64,000 nt of DNA from Bacillota bacterium (GCA_023415915.1 JAEZIZ010000112.1:17129-81128), one strand, 5' to 3'; shown: positions 7,321 through 16,173, counted from the first letter of the stretch. Notes: generated by a model not told the origin, from the sequence alone. Program-made: numbers and translations.

Positions 7321-7958
7321 TTGAGCGCTCCGAATCGTTTCAGCATATCTAGCCCTACGTCTCCGCTCTTTTCGGGATGGAACTGCAGGCCGTATATATT
7401 GTCTTTAGCGACTGCGGACGTAAACCTGTAACCGTATTCAGTTTCGGCTATTATGCATTCGTCCGGTACGCCCGAAGCATGATACGAATGCACGAAATAC
7501 ACGTATTTCCCCGCTTCGGCGGAGAATAGCGCGTTGTCGCGCGCTATAAGCTCGTTCCAGCCCATATGCGGCACTTTAAGGCTTGGCGCGTCATACGAAG
7601 TAAAAGCTTCGCTACTTTCTGGCGACCCCGTGCCGAAACGCACTACGTCGCCGTGTATAAGCCCCAGTCCGCGGTGTTCGCCGTTTTCAAAGCTTTTTTC
7701 AAGCAGCAGCTGCATGCCAAGACATATGCCCAAAAAAGGCTTGCCCTTGCTTATTTCCGCCAGCATGGTGTCCTGCATGCCTGAAGCTTCGAGCGACGAG
7801 GCCGCGTCCTTAAACGCGCCCACGCCCGGCAGTACGATGTGGGATGCGTTTTTTATATCGGCATTGCTGCTTGTAATACACGCATCGAGCCCCAAAAACT
7901 CAAACGCCTTCTGCACGCTGCGCAGGTTGCCCATACCGTAGTCTATTATCGCTATCAT
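7317..7958 (-). CDS. hisH: Imidazole glycerol phosphate synthase, glutaminase subunit
   Basis: A class I glutamine amidotransferase that supplies ammonia to HisF. With the ATG at 7958 the protein has 213 residues, starting MIAIIDYGMGNLRSV as usual for HisH. The nucleophile is Cys79 (FLGICLGMQ), and the catalytic His-x-Glu pair lies in LQFHPEKSG near the C-terminus. A longer in-frame reading would run into hisB and lacks homology, so it is rejected. GGGAG lies about 12 bases before the start, a rather long spacing. Confidence 0.95.
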   Translation of the reverse strand: MIAIIDYGMGNLRSVQKAFEFLGLDACITSSNADIKNASHIVLPGVGAFKDAASSLEASGMQDTMLAEISKGKPFLGICLGMQLLLEKSFENGEHRGLGLIHGDVVRFGTGSPESSEAFTSYDAPSLKVPHMGWNELIARDNALFSAEAGKYVYFVHSYHASGVPDECIIAETEYGYRFTSAVAKDNIYGLQFHPEKSGDVGLDMLKRFGALK

Positions 7959-7962
7959 CGAA

Positions 7963-8547
7963 TTACAGCACTCCCTTTGTGGAAGGTATGCCGTTTGCTC
8001 TCGGGTCCCGCTCAAGCGCGAAACGCAATGCGCGCGCGGTTGCCTTGAATACCGCCTCGATTATATGATGCGAGTTCGAGCCGTAAAGCGCGCTTATGTG
8101 CAGCGTTACTTTTGCGGACATAGCAAACGCCCTGAAGAACTCCTCGAATATTTGCGATCCCACGCCGCCTACCTGCTCGTCAGGGCAATTGACGCTGTAT
8201 TGCAAGTAAGGTCTGCCCGAAAAATCCACGCTTGCGAAAGCAAGAGCTTCGTCCATTGGCAGGAACTGCGTTGAGTAGCGCGATATGCCCGATTTATCGC
8301 CGACGGCGGACGCGAACGCTTCGCCCAGCGCGATGCCAGTGTCTTCTATCGTGTGGTGCTCGTCGACGTTTATATCGCCTTTTACGCTGAGCGAGAGGTC
8401 AAACAGGCCGTGCTTGGCGAAAAGGTCGAGCATGTGGTCGAAAAAGCCAATGCCCGTGCTTATCTGCCTTGAGCCGCTCCCGTCGATATTCAATGAGAGC
8501 TTAATGCTCGTCTCGCTTGTTTCCCTTGATATCTCGGCAGTCCTCAT
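7963..8547 (-). CDS. hisB: Imidazoleglycerol-phosphate dehydratase
   Basis: Dehydrates IGP to imidazole-acetol phosphate, a Mn-dependent reaction in a 24-mer. The 194-residue single-domain form lacks the N-terminal phosphatase domain found in enterobacterial HisB. Metal-binding motifs DEHHTIED (62-69) and SNSHHIIEAVFKA near the C-terminus are intact. It lies four bases from hisH and two from hisD. Because the phosphatase domain is missing, a separate histidinol-phosphate phosphatase must be encoded elsewhere. Confidence 0.96.
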   Translation of the reverse strand: MRTAEISRETSETSIKLSLNIDGSGSRQISTGIGFFDHMLDLFAKHGLFDLSLSVKGDINVDEHHTIEDTGIALGEAFASAVGDKSGISRYSTQFLPMDEALAFASVDFSGRPYLQYSVNCPDEQVGGVGSQIFEEFFRAFAMSAKVTLHISALYGSNSHHIIEAVFKATARALRFALERDPRANGIPSTKGVL

Positions 8548-8549
8548 TT

Positions 8550-9830
8550 TTAACCCTCCTCAAAACGTATGCACGCGCTTTTCGCATGCGCCGTAAGCCC
8601 CTCTGATTCGGCGAACCGTTTTATGTCATTATAGCATGCGCTAAGGCTTTGTCTATCGTAACAAACGTAGTTGATGCGCTTTACGAAGTCGTCTACCGAC
8701 AGCGGCGACGAGAATCTCGCCGTGCCGGATGTGGGAAGTATGTGGTTAGGCCCCGCGAAATAGTCTCCGAGCGGCTCGGGCGAATATTCGCCAAGGAACA
8801 CGGCGCCCGCATTTTTAACGCTGCCAAGATACTGCCACGGGTTTTCCGTCAGTATCTCGAGGTGCTCGGGCGCAAAATCATTAGCGATATCGAACGCCTC
8901 GTCAAGCGACGCCGTTATTATAATAGTGCCGTAGTCCTCAACTGACTTTGCCGCTATCTCTTTCCTGGGCAGGAGTTTTAGCTGCCTCTCTATTTCGGCG
9001 GACGCTTTTTGCGCAAGCTCCCTGCTCGGCGTTATAAGAACGCTCGCCGCTTTCTCGTCGTGCTCCGCCTGCGAGAGGAAATCCGCGGCTACATAAGAGG
9101 GATTGGCGTTTTCGCCCGCTATTATGAGCACTTCGGAAGGCCCCGCTATCATGTCTATGCCTGCCTCGCCGAAAACCTCGCGCTTTGCCGCCGCGACATA
9201 TGCATTGCCGGGGCCGGTTATTATATCTACTTTTGGCACGCTCTCCGTGCCGTACGCGAGCGCTGCTATTGCCTGCGCGCCCCCGATTTTAAGTATCACG
9301 TCTGCACCCGCAAGGTCCGCCGCGACTAGCACGAGCGGCTCTATGCGCCCGTCCCTGCCCGGCGGCGTTGACATTATTATCTCGCCTACGCCCGCAATTT
9401 TAGCGGGTATTATGTTCATAAGCACGCTGGAAGGGTATGCGGCTTTACCGCCCGGCACGTATACGCCGACGCGAGAAAGAGGCAGTATCAGCGAGCCGGT
9501 AACGGCGCCGCCTGCTTCCTTCCGGAAGCCTTCGCGCTTTTGCAGCTCATGGAACGCGGCTATGTTGGCGGCGCTCTTTTTAAGAGTTTCGAGCAAGTCG
9601 GCAACGCTTGCGTACGCTTCTTCTATTTCGTTTTTGCTCACGCGTATATTGTCTTTGTTTATATCGAAGCCGTCGAACTTTTTTGTATACTCGAACAGCG
9701 CCTCGTCGCCCCTTTGGGCAACGTCGCTTACTATGCGCTTTACCGCCGAAACTACGCTCTCGTCGGTTGTCGGTTTTCTTTTAAGTCGCTGCTTTACCAG
9801 CTCAGTTTCGTATGATTCGTATATGCGCAT
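8550..9830 (-). CDS. hisD: Histidinol dehydrogenase
   Basis: The last enzyme of the pathway: it oxidises histidinol twice with NAD to give histidine, using zinc. The 426 residues match the family. Visible motifs include the NAD/substrate loop ITGPGNAYVAAAKR, the zinc-site stretch DFLSQAEHDEKA, the catalytic Glu-His pair in FAPEHLEIL, and GPNHILPTSGTAR. The gene is the third of the operon and is tightly packed between hisG and hisB. Confidence 0.97.
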   Translation of the reverse strand: MRIYESYETELVKQRLKRKPTTDESVVSAVKRIVSDVAQRGDEALFEYTKKFDGFDINKDNIRVSKNEIEEAYASVADLLETLKKSAANIAAFHELQKREGFRKEAGGAVTGSLILPLSRVGVYVPGGKAAYPSSVLMNIIPAKIAGVGEIIMSTPPGRDGRIEPLVLVAADLAGADVILKIGGAQAIAALAYGTESVPKVDIITGPGNAYVAAAKREVFGEAGIDMIAGPSEVLIIAGENANPSYVAADFLSQAEHDEKAASVLITPSRELAQKASAEIERQLKLLPRKEIAAKSVEDYGTIIITASLDEAFDIANDFAPEHLEILTENPWQYLGSVKNAGAVFLGEYSPEPLGDYFAGPNHILPTSGTARFSSPLSVDDFVKRINYVCYDRQSLSACYNDIKRFAESEGLTAHAKSACIRFEEG

Positions 9831-9832
9831 AA

Positions 9833-10462
9833 TTATTCCCCCACGGCGGCCCTTATACGCTCTATAAGCGGCATTATGTCTTTGTACTTTATCTTAAGGC
9901 TCGCCCTGTTAACCGCGAGCCGCGCGGACACGCCGCACACCTCTTCCATTATTACAAGGCCGTTTTCCTCGAGCGTTCTGCCGCTTTCCACTATGTCGAG
10001 TATTACGTCGGAAAGCCCGAGTATAGGCCCGAGTTCCACACTGCCGTTAAGCTTTATGCACTCTATGGATTCTCCCTTTGAAGCGTAGTATTTCTTTGCC
10101 GTCTCGGGATACTTCGTAGCCACGCGCAGCACAGACGACGTAAGCGAATTGGTCCTTTCGGGATAACCGGCTATTACGAGCCTGCATTTTCCGAACTTTA
10201 AATCGGCCATCTCGTAAAGCGGCAGCCCCGCTTCCATAAGCGTATCCTTGCCTACGATGCCCATATCGGCGACGCCGTGATCCACATACGTAGGAACGTC
10301 GGAGGGCTTAACGAGTATGAACCGTATATCGTTTTTGCTGTCATAAAAAACAAGCTTGCGTGTGTCCGCGAATATATCGGCGCACTCCACACCGCACTTT
10401 TCCAGAAGCTCCATAGATTTTTCCGCCAGCCTTCCCTTTGCCAGCGCTATCGTTATACGCAT
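9833..10462 (-). CDS. hisG: ATP phosphoribosyltransferase, short-form catalytic subunit
   Basis: Condenses ATP with PRPP, the committed and histidine-inhibited step. From the ATG at 10462 the protein has 209 residues (MRITIALAKGRLAEKS), the short HisG type that lacks the regulatory ACT-like domain and needs HisZ. The PRPP loop is LDIVESGRTLEENGL. A longer upstream reading would overlap hisZ and is rejected; GGTGGAG lies at a good distance from the chosen ATG. It follows the hisZ stop by one base, and the two proteins form a hetero-octamer. Confidence 0.95.
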   Translation of the reverse strand: MRITIALAKGRLAEKSMELLEKCGVECADIFADTRKLVFYDSKNDIRFILVKPSDVPTYVDHGVADMGIVGKDTLMEAGLPLYEMADLKFGKCRLVIAGYPERTNSLTSSVLRVATKYPETAKKYYASKGESIECIKLNGSVELGPILGLSDVILDIVESGRTLEENGLVIMEEVCGVSARLAVNRASLKIKYKDIMPLIERIRAAVGE

Positions 10463-10463
10463 G

Positions 10464-11651
10464 TCAATACTCCACCTTACGGCCTTCCGCGTCAAAGAAC
10501 ACCGCGATCGAGGCCTTTGTATCGTTTTTAAGCTTTATAAGCTCCTCTGTGCCAAGGCCGGGCGAGAACACCGTACGGCGGCCTTTTACCCTTAATTCTT
10601 CCGCATATGCCGACGCCGCGGCGCAGGCGGCCATATCGCAGGAAATCACCGCGTATGTGTCATACCCGCCTTTAAGCAGCCCCTGACGCTCCATCGCTAT
10701 CATTACGCGCTTTATGCCCAGCGAAAATCCCGTCGCGGGAGAGGGCGAGCCGAACTTTGCGAGCAGCCCGTCGTACCTGCCGCCCGAAGCCACGGGGAAG
10801 CCTATGCCGGGCGTGATGCCGCGGAACACTATGCCCGAATAATAAGCAATGTCGTGCAGTATGCCAAAATCTACGGATATATAGTCCTCATAGCCCAGCT
10901 CTGAAAGCAGCAGATACACGCTGCGCAGGTTTTCCACCGCGTCCCTGCACCCCGGGTCATCCGAAAGCTCCAGCGCTTTGTCGAACACCTCATGCCCTCC
11001 GAAAAGGTCGGGCAGCTTTGATATCTGCTCTTTTAATCGCCCGGTGATGCCTAACTGCTGCGTTATATTGTTTATCGCCATAGCGTCTTTTGAGTCTACG
11101 GCATGGCGCAGTCTTTCCGTTTGCTGCTCGTCAAGGCCGAGTCCGCCGATAAGCGATTTGAAAAATGCTACCTGCCCCAAGTCTATCGTAAACTCTAAAA
11201 GCCCGGCGGTCTTAAGCGATTTTATCGCAAGCGATATAACCTCGGCGTCCGCTTGGAAGCGCCCGTCGCCTATGAGCTCTACGCCCGCCTGAGTGAATTC
11301 CCCCGCCTTGCCTATCGAAGGCTCGGCGGACGCGAACGAATTCTGTATATAGAACAGCCGCTTTATACCGGGCAGCAGTTTCGTCGCGGCGACCCTTGCG
11401 ATGGGCACGGTGATGTCGGGGCGCAGCACGAGTATCCGTCCGCGCGAGTCCACAAACTTTATCATGGTCTCCTGCATGTAAGAGCCCACGCCGCTTTGAA
11501 ACGCGTCTATAAACTCGTACGCGGGCGTCTCTATCTCCTCATAGCCCGAAACGATAAATCCGTTTCTGAGATCGCTTTCTATATTCTTTTTTATGCGGCA
11601 TTCGGCCGGCAGGCAGTCTTCCACGCCGTCCGGCACATGCTTTTCATACAT
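10464..11651 (-). CDS. hisZ: ATP phosphoribosyltransferase regulatory subunit
   Basis: A 395-residue histidyl-tRNA synthetase paralogue that lacks the anticodon-binding domain. It complements short HisG and carries the histidine feedback site. The class II synthetase-like core is seen in VLRPDITVPIARVAA, FTQAGVELIG and VASGGRYDGLL. The start MYEKHVPDGVEDCLPAE at 11651 has a GAGGCG upstream; an ATG five codons earlier at 11666 is the alternative. It is the first gene of the his operon, directly after the promoter and 40-bp palindrome. Confidence 0.93.
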   Translation of the reverse strand: MYEKHVPDGVEDCLPAECRIKKNIESDLRNGFIVSGYEEIETPAYEFIDAFQSGVGSYMQETMIKFVDSRGRILVLRPDITVPIARVAATKLLPGIKRLFYIQNSFASAEPSIGKAGEFTQAGVELIGDGRFQADAEVISLAIKSLKTAGLLEFTIDLGQVAFFKSLIGGLGLDEQQTERLRHAVDSKDAMAINNITQQLGITGRLKEQISKLPDLFGGHEVFDKALELSDDPGCRDAVENLRSVYLLLSELGYEDYISVDFGILHDIAYYSGIVFRGITPGIGFPVASGGRYDGLLAKFGSPSPATGFSLGIKRVMIAMERQGLLKGGYDTYAVISCDMAACAAASAYAEELRVKGRRTVFSPGLGTEELIKLKNDTKASIAVFFDAEGRKVEY

Positions 11652-11669
11652 CGCTTTTCGCCTCATTAT

Positions 11670-11709
11670 TACTATTTAGCGTATTAGCATGCTAATACGC
11701 TAAATAGTA
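11670..11709. promoter_or_regulatory. 40-bp perfect palindrome covering the his operon promoter start region
   Basis: The left arm at 11670-11689 begins TACTATTTAGCG and the right arm at 11690-11709 is its exact reverse complement, 20 bases per arm with no central gap. It begins inside the -10 box (11706-11711) and runs through the expected start to four bases from the first possible hisZ ATG. This is where a repressor would block RNA polymerase. A TrpR-like regulator of the YerC/HisR family has been proposed for his genes in Firmicutes. Whether it binds here is inference. Confidence 0.7.
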
Positions 11710-11734
11710 TATCGGTATATATGTATATTGTCAA
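11706..11734 (-). promoter_or_regulatory. His operon promoter
   Basis: Minus-strand TTGACA at 11729-11734, a 17-base spacer and TATACT at 11706-11711. The -35 is perfect and the -10 has five of six consensus bases. Start of transcription is expected near 11699, inside the palindrome, leaving a leader of only about 30-50 bases before hisZ. Such a short leader leaves no room for a T-box or attenuator, so control at initiation is likely. Confidence 0.8.
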
Positions 11735-11777
11735 CAGTTTTTTTACTGCGGGAATTAAGTAATGAGATATTATATGC

Positions 11778-13790
11778 TCAATTGACGGCTGTTTGCTCGA
11801 ATTTTATGTCGAAGCGCGAGCGAGCCGCGCGTTCAAGAACGCGATACAGCTCTTTATTTTGTCTGGACAGGTCTTTTGCTATCTGCTGCGTTTCTTTTAA
11901 TAGCTTCATATCGCGTATCAAATTGGCCATATACAGGTCGGAAACGCCGCTCTGCTTGCTGCCAAGATACTCGCCGGGGCCCCTTAGCCTTAAATCCTCC
12001 TCGGCTATCTTGTACCCGTCGTTCGTCTTTGTAAGTATTTTAAGCCTCTCGTTATCGGCGCCCTCATACATAAGGAAGCAGTAAGAGCGCTTTACTCCCC
12101 TGCCTACCCTGCCGCGCAGCTGATGAAGCTGTGCGAGACCGAACCTTTCTGCATTTTCTATCACCATTATCGTAGCGTCGGGTATGTCGATGCCGACCTC
12201 AATAACGGTTGTGGACACGAGTATGTCGTAGTGCTTGTCCCTAAAGTCTTTGAGCGTCTCATTTTTCTCCGCCGCACTCATGCGGCCGTGCAGCAGCGCG
12301 ACGCGGCTAAATCGTTTTTTAAGCAGCTCGTACACTTCTTCTGACGAGCGCATGCCGTTTTCTTCGCTCTGCTCTATTACGGGACACACCACAAACACCT
12401 GCGACCCTCCCGCTATCTCCTTCTCAATAAACCCGTACATATCGCTTCGCTTGGCTTCGGGCACGCAGAACGTGGCGACAGGAGTCCTGCCCGGCGGCAT
12501 CTCATCTATTATCGACATATCCGTCTTGCCGTAGAGTATCAGTGCGAGCGTCCTCGGTATCGGCGTTGCGGACATAATCAGTATGTGCGGCGCTTTGGAC
12601 TTCGTTTCTAGAAGCGCCCGCTGCCCCACGCCGAACCTGTGCTGCTCGTCAGTTATAACGAGCCCCAGACGCGCGAACTGCACGTTATCGTAAAGCACGG
12701 CGTGAGTGCCTATAACGATGTCGGTAAGACCGCCCGCTATGTTTTCATACGCAGCCCTCCGCTGGGCTGACGGCGTGCTGCCGGTAAGCAGTTCTATGTT
12801 AACGCCGGGGAAAACGCGCTGCGCGTTTTCAAAGTGCTGCCGCGAGAGCACCTCTGTAGGCGCCATCATTACGCACTGAAAGCCGTTTTGTATGCATATA
12901 TGCATTGCGTAAAACGCAGGAATGGTTTTGCCGCTGCCTACGTCGCCCTGCAGCAGGCGGTTCATGGGCTTTGTGCCCGCAAGGTCGCCTTCTATCTCGC
13001 TCATTACCCTAAGCTGCGCGTTTGTAAGCCGGAAGCTAATGCGTTCCAGGAACTGCTGCCTTAAATCAGGGCCGCACTTCATCGGATGCGCGCTGTCTTC
13101 CTTTTCCGATTCGTGCGAAAGCAGCGCGATATTGAACAGCAGCAGCTCTTCAAATATAAGGCGGCGCTTTGCAAGTTCGAGCGAAGCCTCGTTTTCAGGG
13201 AAATGAACGTTTGAAAGCGCGAAGTTGATTTCGGCAAGATTATGCTCCGCCCGGAAGTCGTTAGTAAACAAGTCTGGTATGCTGCCGCAGTGTTTGTCGA
13301 GCGCCTCGCGCATTATAAGCCGCATAACCTTCTGCGTAAGCCCCATAGTAAGCGGATACACAGCCATGAGCCCTTCGCTCTGCCGACCTTCTTTCTCGAT
13401 GTGCGGGTTTGTAAACTGCAGGTTTCTGCCGACGCGTTTTGTTTTGCCAAACACGTATACGGTATCGCCGCTCTTATACATGTTGCGAATATATGGCTGG
13501 TTAAAAAAAACAGCCTCCGTCCTGCCCGTTTCGTCCTGAAGCGTAAACGTTACAAGAGAGAGACCTTTTTTTATTCTTCTCAGCACCGGCTCCTTTGCTA
13601 TCCTGGCCGTTATATTATATGTTTCGTCCTCTTTTAAAGCGGATATCTTTACGGAGGAGCCTTGCGACTCGTAGCCCCTCGGCATGTAATAAAGCAGATC
13701 ACGGACGCTCTTTATGCCGAGTCTACCCAGCAGTACGGCCTTTTTGCCGCCAACGCCTTTAATACCGGTGACCGCGTCGCCTAAGCCCAT
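11778..13790 (-). CDS. recG: ATP-dependent DNA helicase RecG
   Basis: A superfamily 2 helicase that reverses stalled forks and processes recombination branches. 670 residues: N-terminal wedge/OB domain (about 55-145, with FTLQDETGRTEAVFFNQ), Walker A GDVGSGKT at 282-289, the DEQH box (ITDEQHRFG) and C-terminal helicase motifs (STTVIEVGIDIPDA, QLRGRVGRG). The length is normal. It shares one base with the upstream yloV gene. It ends 44 bases before the his promoter with no clear terminator, so some read-through into his is possible. Confidence 0.97.
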   Translation of the reverse strand: MGLGDAVTGIKGVGGKKAVLLGRLGIKSVRDLLYYMPRGYESQGSSVKISALKEDETYNITARIAKEPVLRRIKKGLSLVTFTLQDETGRTEAVFFNQPYIRNMYKSGDTVYVFGKTKRVGRNLQFTNPHIEKEGRQSEGLMAVYPLTMGLTQKVMRLIMREALDKHCGSIPDLFTNDFRAEHNLAEINFALSNVHFPENEASLELAKRRLIFEELLLFNIALLSHESEKEDSAHPMKCGPDLRQQFLERISFRLTNAQLRVMSEIEGDLAGTKPMNRLLQGDVGSGKTIPAFYAMHICIQNGFQCVMMAPTEVLSRQHFENAQRVFPGVNIELLTGSTPSAQRRAAYENIAGGLTDIVIGTHAVLYDNVQFARLGLVITDEQHRFGVGQRALLETKSKAPHILIMSATPIPRTLALILYGKTDMSIIDEMPPGRTPVATFCVPEAKRSDMYGFIEKEIAGGSQVFVVCPVIEQSEENGMRSSEEVYELLKKRFSRVALLHGRMSAAEKNETLKDFRDKHYDILVSTTVIEVGIDIPDATIMVIENAERFGLAQLHQLRGRVGRGVKRSYCFLMYEGADNERLKILTKTNDGYKIAEEDLRLRGPGEYLGSKQSGVSDLYMANLIRDMKLLKETQQIAKDLSRQNKELYRVLERAARSRFDIKFEQTAVN

Positions 13791-15406
13791 TACTCCACCG
13801 CGAATATAAACTGATATACGGGCTGTCCGCCGAACTGCAGCTCTATATCATAATCCTCGTATTTCTTTTCCACCATGTCGGCGACTTCTTTGGCAAGCTG
13901 CTCGCTTACGTCCTCGCCGTAGAATATCGTGATAACGCTGTCCTCTTCTTTTACCATGCCTTCAAGCAGCTTTTCGCAGGTAGTGAATATGTCGCCCGAG
14001 TGGCACGTTATTTCGCCGTCCGCTATGCCTATTATCTCGCCTTTCTTTATTGTCTGTCCGTTTATGTGCGACTCCCTTACCGCGCTCGTTACCTGCCCGG
14101 TCTTGACGGTGGTTATGGCTTTGTTTATGCGCGCGGTGTTCTCTTCAAAGTCGAGGTCGGGGTTATACGCTAAAACTCCCGTTATGCCCTGCGGAAAAGA
14201 CATCGTCGGTATAACGTGTACGTTTTTATTGGAAAATGCGGCAGCCTGTTCGGCAGCGAGTATTATATTCTTGTTGTTCGGGAAGACGAATACGTTGTCG
14301 GAAGGCGCTTTGTCTATAGCCTGCCTGATAGCTTCGGCGGAGGGGTTCATCGTCTGGCCGCCCTGTACTATCTCGTCTACCATAAACTCTTTGAATATAT
14401 TTACTATGCCTTCGCCCGCCGCAACGGTTACTACCGCCATGTTCTTCTTTTCGGTTTTCGGGGGTCCTTCAAGCTCGGTATGCTGCTCGCGCATGTTATC
14501 TATTTTTATCTTGGACAGTTCGCCGAAGCGAAGCGCGAACTGCAGCGCCTTGCCCGGTACATTGGTATGCACGTGCGTTTTGACAAGCTGCAAATCCCCC
14601 ACGACGAGCACGCAGTCGCCTATGTGCATCAGCTTTTCCCTATACCTGTCGATATCGCTCTGCGTTACCGAAGGATTAAGGTTCTTTATGAAGAATTCCG
14701 TGCAGTATGCGTATTCTATATCGGCGGTGCTTATCGATTCCGTGAAATTGGCGGCAATCTCCTGATCCAGCGATATGTCTTCGGTTATCGCCTCGCCGTC
14801 GAGAGCCATCTTAAACCCGCGGTATATCACGAGCAGCCCCTTGCCGCCCGCGTCCACAACGCCCGCTTCCTTCAGTACGGGAAGCATTTCAGGCGTTTTT
14901 TTCAATGTGAGCGCGCCCTGCTCCAACACCGCGTCCATAAGCGCAAATATGTTGTCGCCTCGGCTGACGCTTCTCATTGCAGCCTTGGCCATCTCTTTTG
15001 CCACCGTGAGTATAGTGCCTTCCTTGGGCTTCATTACGGCTTTATAAGCCGCGTCCACGCCTTCCTGCATAGCCCGAGCAAAGTCGCTTGCCCCCGCCGA
15101 TTCAAGGCCGCTAAGGCTTCTTGCCATGCCGCGGAACAGCTGGGAAAGTATAACGCCCGAGTTGCCGCGCGCGCCTTTTAACGCGCCTAACGAAAGCGCG
15201 TCGCCAATGCTGCATATTTTTGCCGCGTCCGCAGATTTTACTTCTTTAACGGCAGAAAGCATAGTCAGCGACATATTTGTACCCGTATCTCCATCAGGAA
15301 CGGGGAAAACGTTCAATGAATTTAAGCCTTTTTTGTTTTTTTCAAGCAAAGCCGCCGCGGAGAAAACCATGTCCTTGAACAGCTCGCCGGTAAACCTTTG
15401 ATGCAT
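13790..15406 (-). CDS. fakA: DAK/DegV-type fatty acid kinase ATP-binding protein (YloV/FakA)
   Basis: 538 residues. The N-terminal DhaL-type kinase domain (about 1-200) has the ATP/Mg motif NVFPVPDGDTGTNMSL and a Gly-rich stretch (GARGNSGVILSQ). The middle and C-terminal parts match the YloV family. In staphylococci the orthologue FakA phosphorylates exogenous fatty acids bound to FakB proteins for phospholipid synthesis. No fakB (DegV) gene is in the window. It lies 15 bases after the asp23-like gene and overlaps recG by one base, the same order as yloU-yloV in Bacillus. Confidence 0.88.
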   Translation of the reverse strand: MHQRFTGELFKDMVFSAAALLEKNKKGLNSLNVFPVPDGDTGTNMSLTMLSAVKEVKSADAAKICSIGDALSLGALKGARGNSGVILSQLFRGMARSLSGLESAGASDFARAMQEGVDAAYKAVMKPKEGTILTVAKEMAKAAMRSVSRGDNIFALMDAVLEQGALTLKKTPEMLPVLKEAGVVDAGGKGLLVIYRGFKMALDGEAITEDISLDQEIAANFTESISTADIEYAYCTEFFIKNLNPSVTQSDIDRYREKLMHIGDCVLVVGDLQLVKTHVHTNVPGKALQFALRFGELSKIKIDNMREQHTELEGPPKTEKKNMAVVTVAAGEGIVNIFKEFMVDEIVQGGQTMNPSAEAIRQAIDKAPSDNVFVFPNNKNIILAAEQAAAFSNKNVHVIPTMSFPQGITGVLAYNPDLDFEENTARINKAITTVKTGQVTSAVRESHINGQTIKKGEIIGIADGEITCHSGDIFTTCEKLLEGMVKEEDSVITIFYGEDVSEQLAKEVADMVEKKYEDYDIELQFGGQPVYQFIFAVE

Positions 15407-15421
15407 TTTAACTTCCCCCTT

Positions 15422-15772
15422 TTAGACCCGGATACCGTTAACAGTTACATCAACTTTATCTACATTGAGCCCGGTAAACTTCTCAACTCTGTACTTTACC
15501 GTATCTATGACATTGGATGCGACAGCGGAAATAGAAACCCCGTATTCTACAATAACGAATAAATGAATGCTTACTGAACCGTCCTGCGTCGTGATTTTGA
15601 CGCCCTTACTGAGATTTTCTCCTTTTAAAAGCTCTACGATGCCGTCCATCGCGTTTTGCGACGCCATACCGACAATGCCATAACAGTCCATAGTGGCGAT
15701 ACCGGCCAGATTAGATAGAAATTCGTCGGAAAATTCTATTGTACCGTATGAGTTCTGTTGGATTACGGCCAT
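15422..15772 (-). CDS. Asp23/Gls24-family envelope stress protein (YloU-like)
   Basis: A 116-residue single-domain Asp23/Gls24 protein, as shown by GTIEFSDEFLSNLAGIA, GIVGMASQNAMDGI and YGVSISAVASNVIDTVKYRV. Family members form membrane-associated assemblies linked to cell-envelope stress, but the molecular role of this small version is not settled. It starts a transcript with yloV and recG, probably from the promoter at 15825-15853, and is divergent from rpmB. Confidence 0.9.
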   Translation of the reverse strand: MAVIQQNSYGTIEFSDEFLSNLAGIATMDCYGIVGMASQNAMDGIVELLKGENLSKGVKITTQDGSVSIHLFVIVEYGVSISAVASNVIDTVKYRVEKFTGLNVDKVDVTVNGIRV

Positions 15773-15824
15773 TTATTAGCCTCCCTGTTATATGTTCTGT
15801 TACTTGGATACTCCGGTAAGATTA

Positions 15825-15853
15825 AATTTATATCTTTTTCCACTCCCAGTCAA
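15825..15853 (-). promoter_or_regulatory. Likely promoter for the asp23-like/yloV/recG transcript
   Basis: Minus-strand TTGACT at 15848-15853, a 17-base spacer and TAAATT at 15825-15830. The -35 differs from consensus by one base; the -10 is weaker. It is the best candidate in the spacer divergent from rpmB. Confidence 0.5.
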
Positions 15854-15893
15854 GCTTATTAATACAAATGAAACGAAAAATTAATTATTAATC

Positions 15894-15922
15894 TTGCCAA
15901 AAAAACATTATGGTGATAAAAT
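15894..15922 (+). promoter_or_regulatory. Promoter of rpmB
   Basis: Plus-strand TTGCCA at 15894-15899, a 17-base spacer and TAAAAT at 15917-15922. Transcription would start about 35 bases before the rpmB ATG. It is the only strong candidate on this strand in the divergent spacer. Confidence 0.6.
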
Positions 15923-15962
15923 GTTTCTTGCTGATTTTAAGCCGGAGATGAGGTAAACAAAA

Positions 15963-16151
15963 ATGGCAAAGTATTGCGAGATATGTAATAAGGGCATAGC
16001 TTCTGGAAACAACGTTAGTCACTCAAACAGGAAATCAAGGAGAAAATGGCTTCCCAACGTTCAGCGTGTCAGCGCTGTAATTGATGGCGCGCCAAAAAGG
16101 GTCTATGTTTGCACGAGGTGCCTTCGCTCAGGTAAGGTTGTCCGCGGCTAG
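15963..16151 (+). CDS. rpmB: 50S ribosomal protein L28
   Basis: A 62-residue L28 with the typical start MAKYCEICNKGIASGNNVSH, SNRKSRRKWLPNVQ and a C-terminal CTRCLRSGKV. The two CxxC pairs suggest a zinc-binding form. A purine-rich GATGAGG lies about 7 bases before the ATG. It is alone on the plus strand, between the asp23-like gene and the spoVM region, as in other spore-forming Firmicutes, and has its own promoter and terminator. Confidence 0.96.
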   Translation: MAKYCEICNKGIASGNNVSHSNRKSRRKWLPNVQRVSAVIDGAPKRVYVCTRCLRSGKVVRG

Positions 16152-16173
16152 TATTCGAGCCTGTTAACAGAAG

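Noticed and set aside
8065..9867. Long plus-strand frames opposite the his genes
   Set aside because: They mirror codon bias of the conserved minus-strand genes and have no recognisable domains or ribosome binding sites.
11670..11709. Palindrome read as a recG or his terminator
   Set aside because: It overlaps the -10 box of a near-consensus promoter, lies beyond the promoter relative to recG and has no T-run, so an operator is more likely.
14216..15181. A 321-codon plus-strand frame opposite yloV
   Set aside because: It is antisense to a conserved kinase-like gene and its Tyr/Arg-rich composition is that of a shadow frame.
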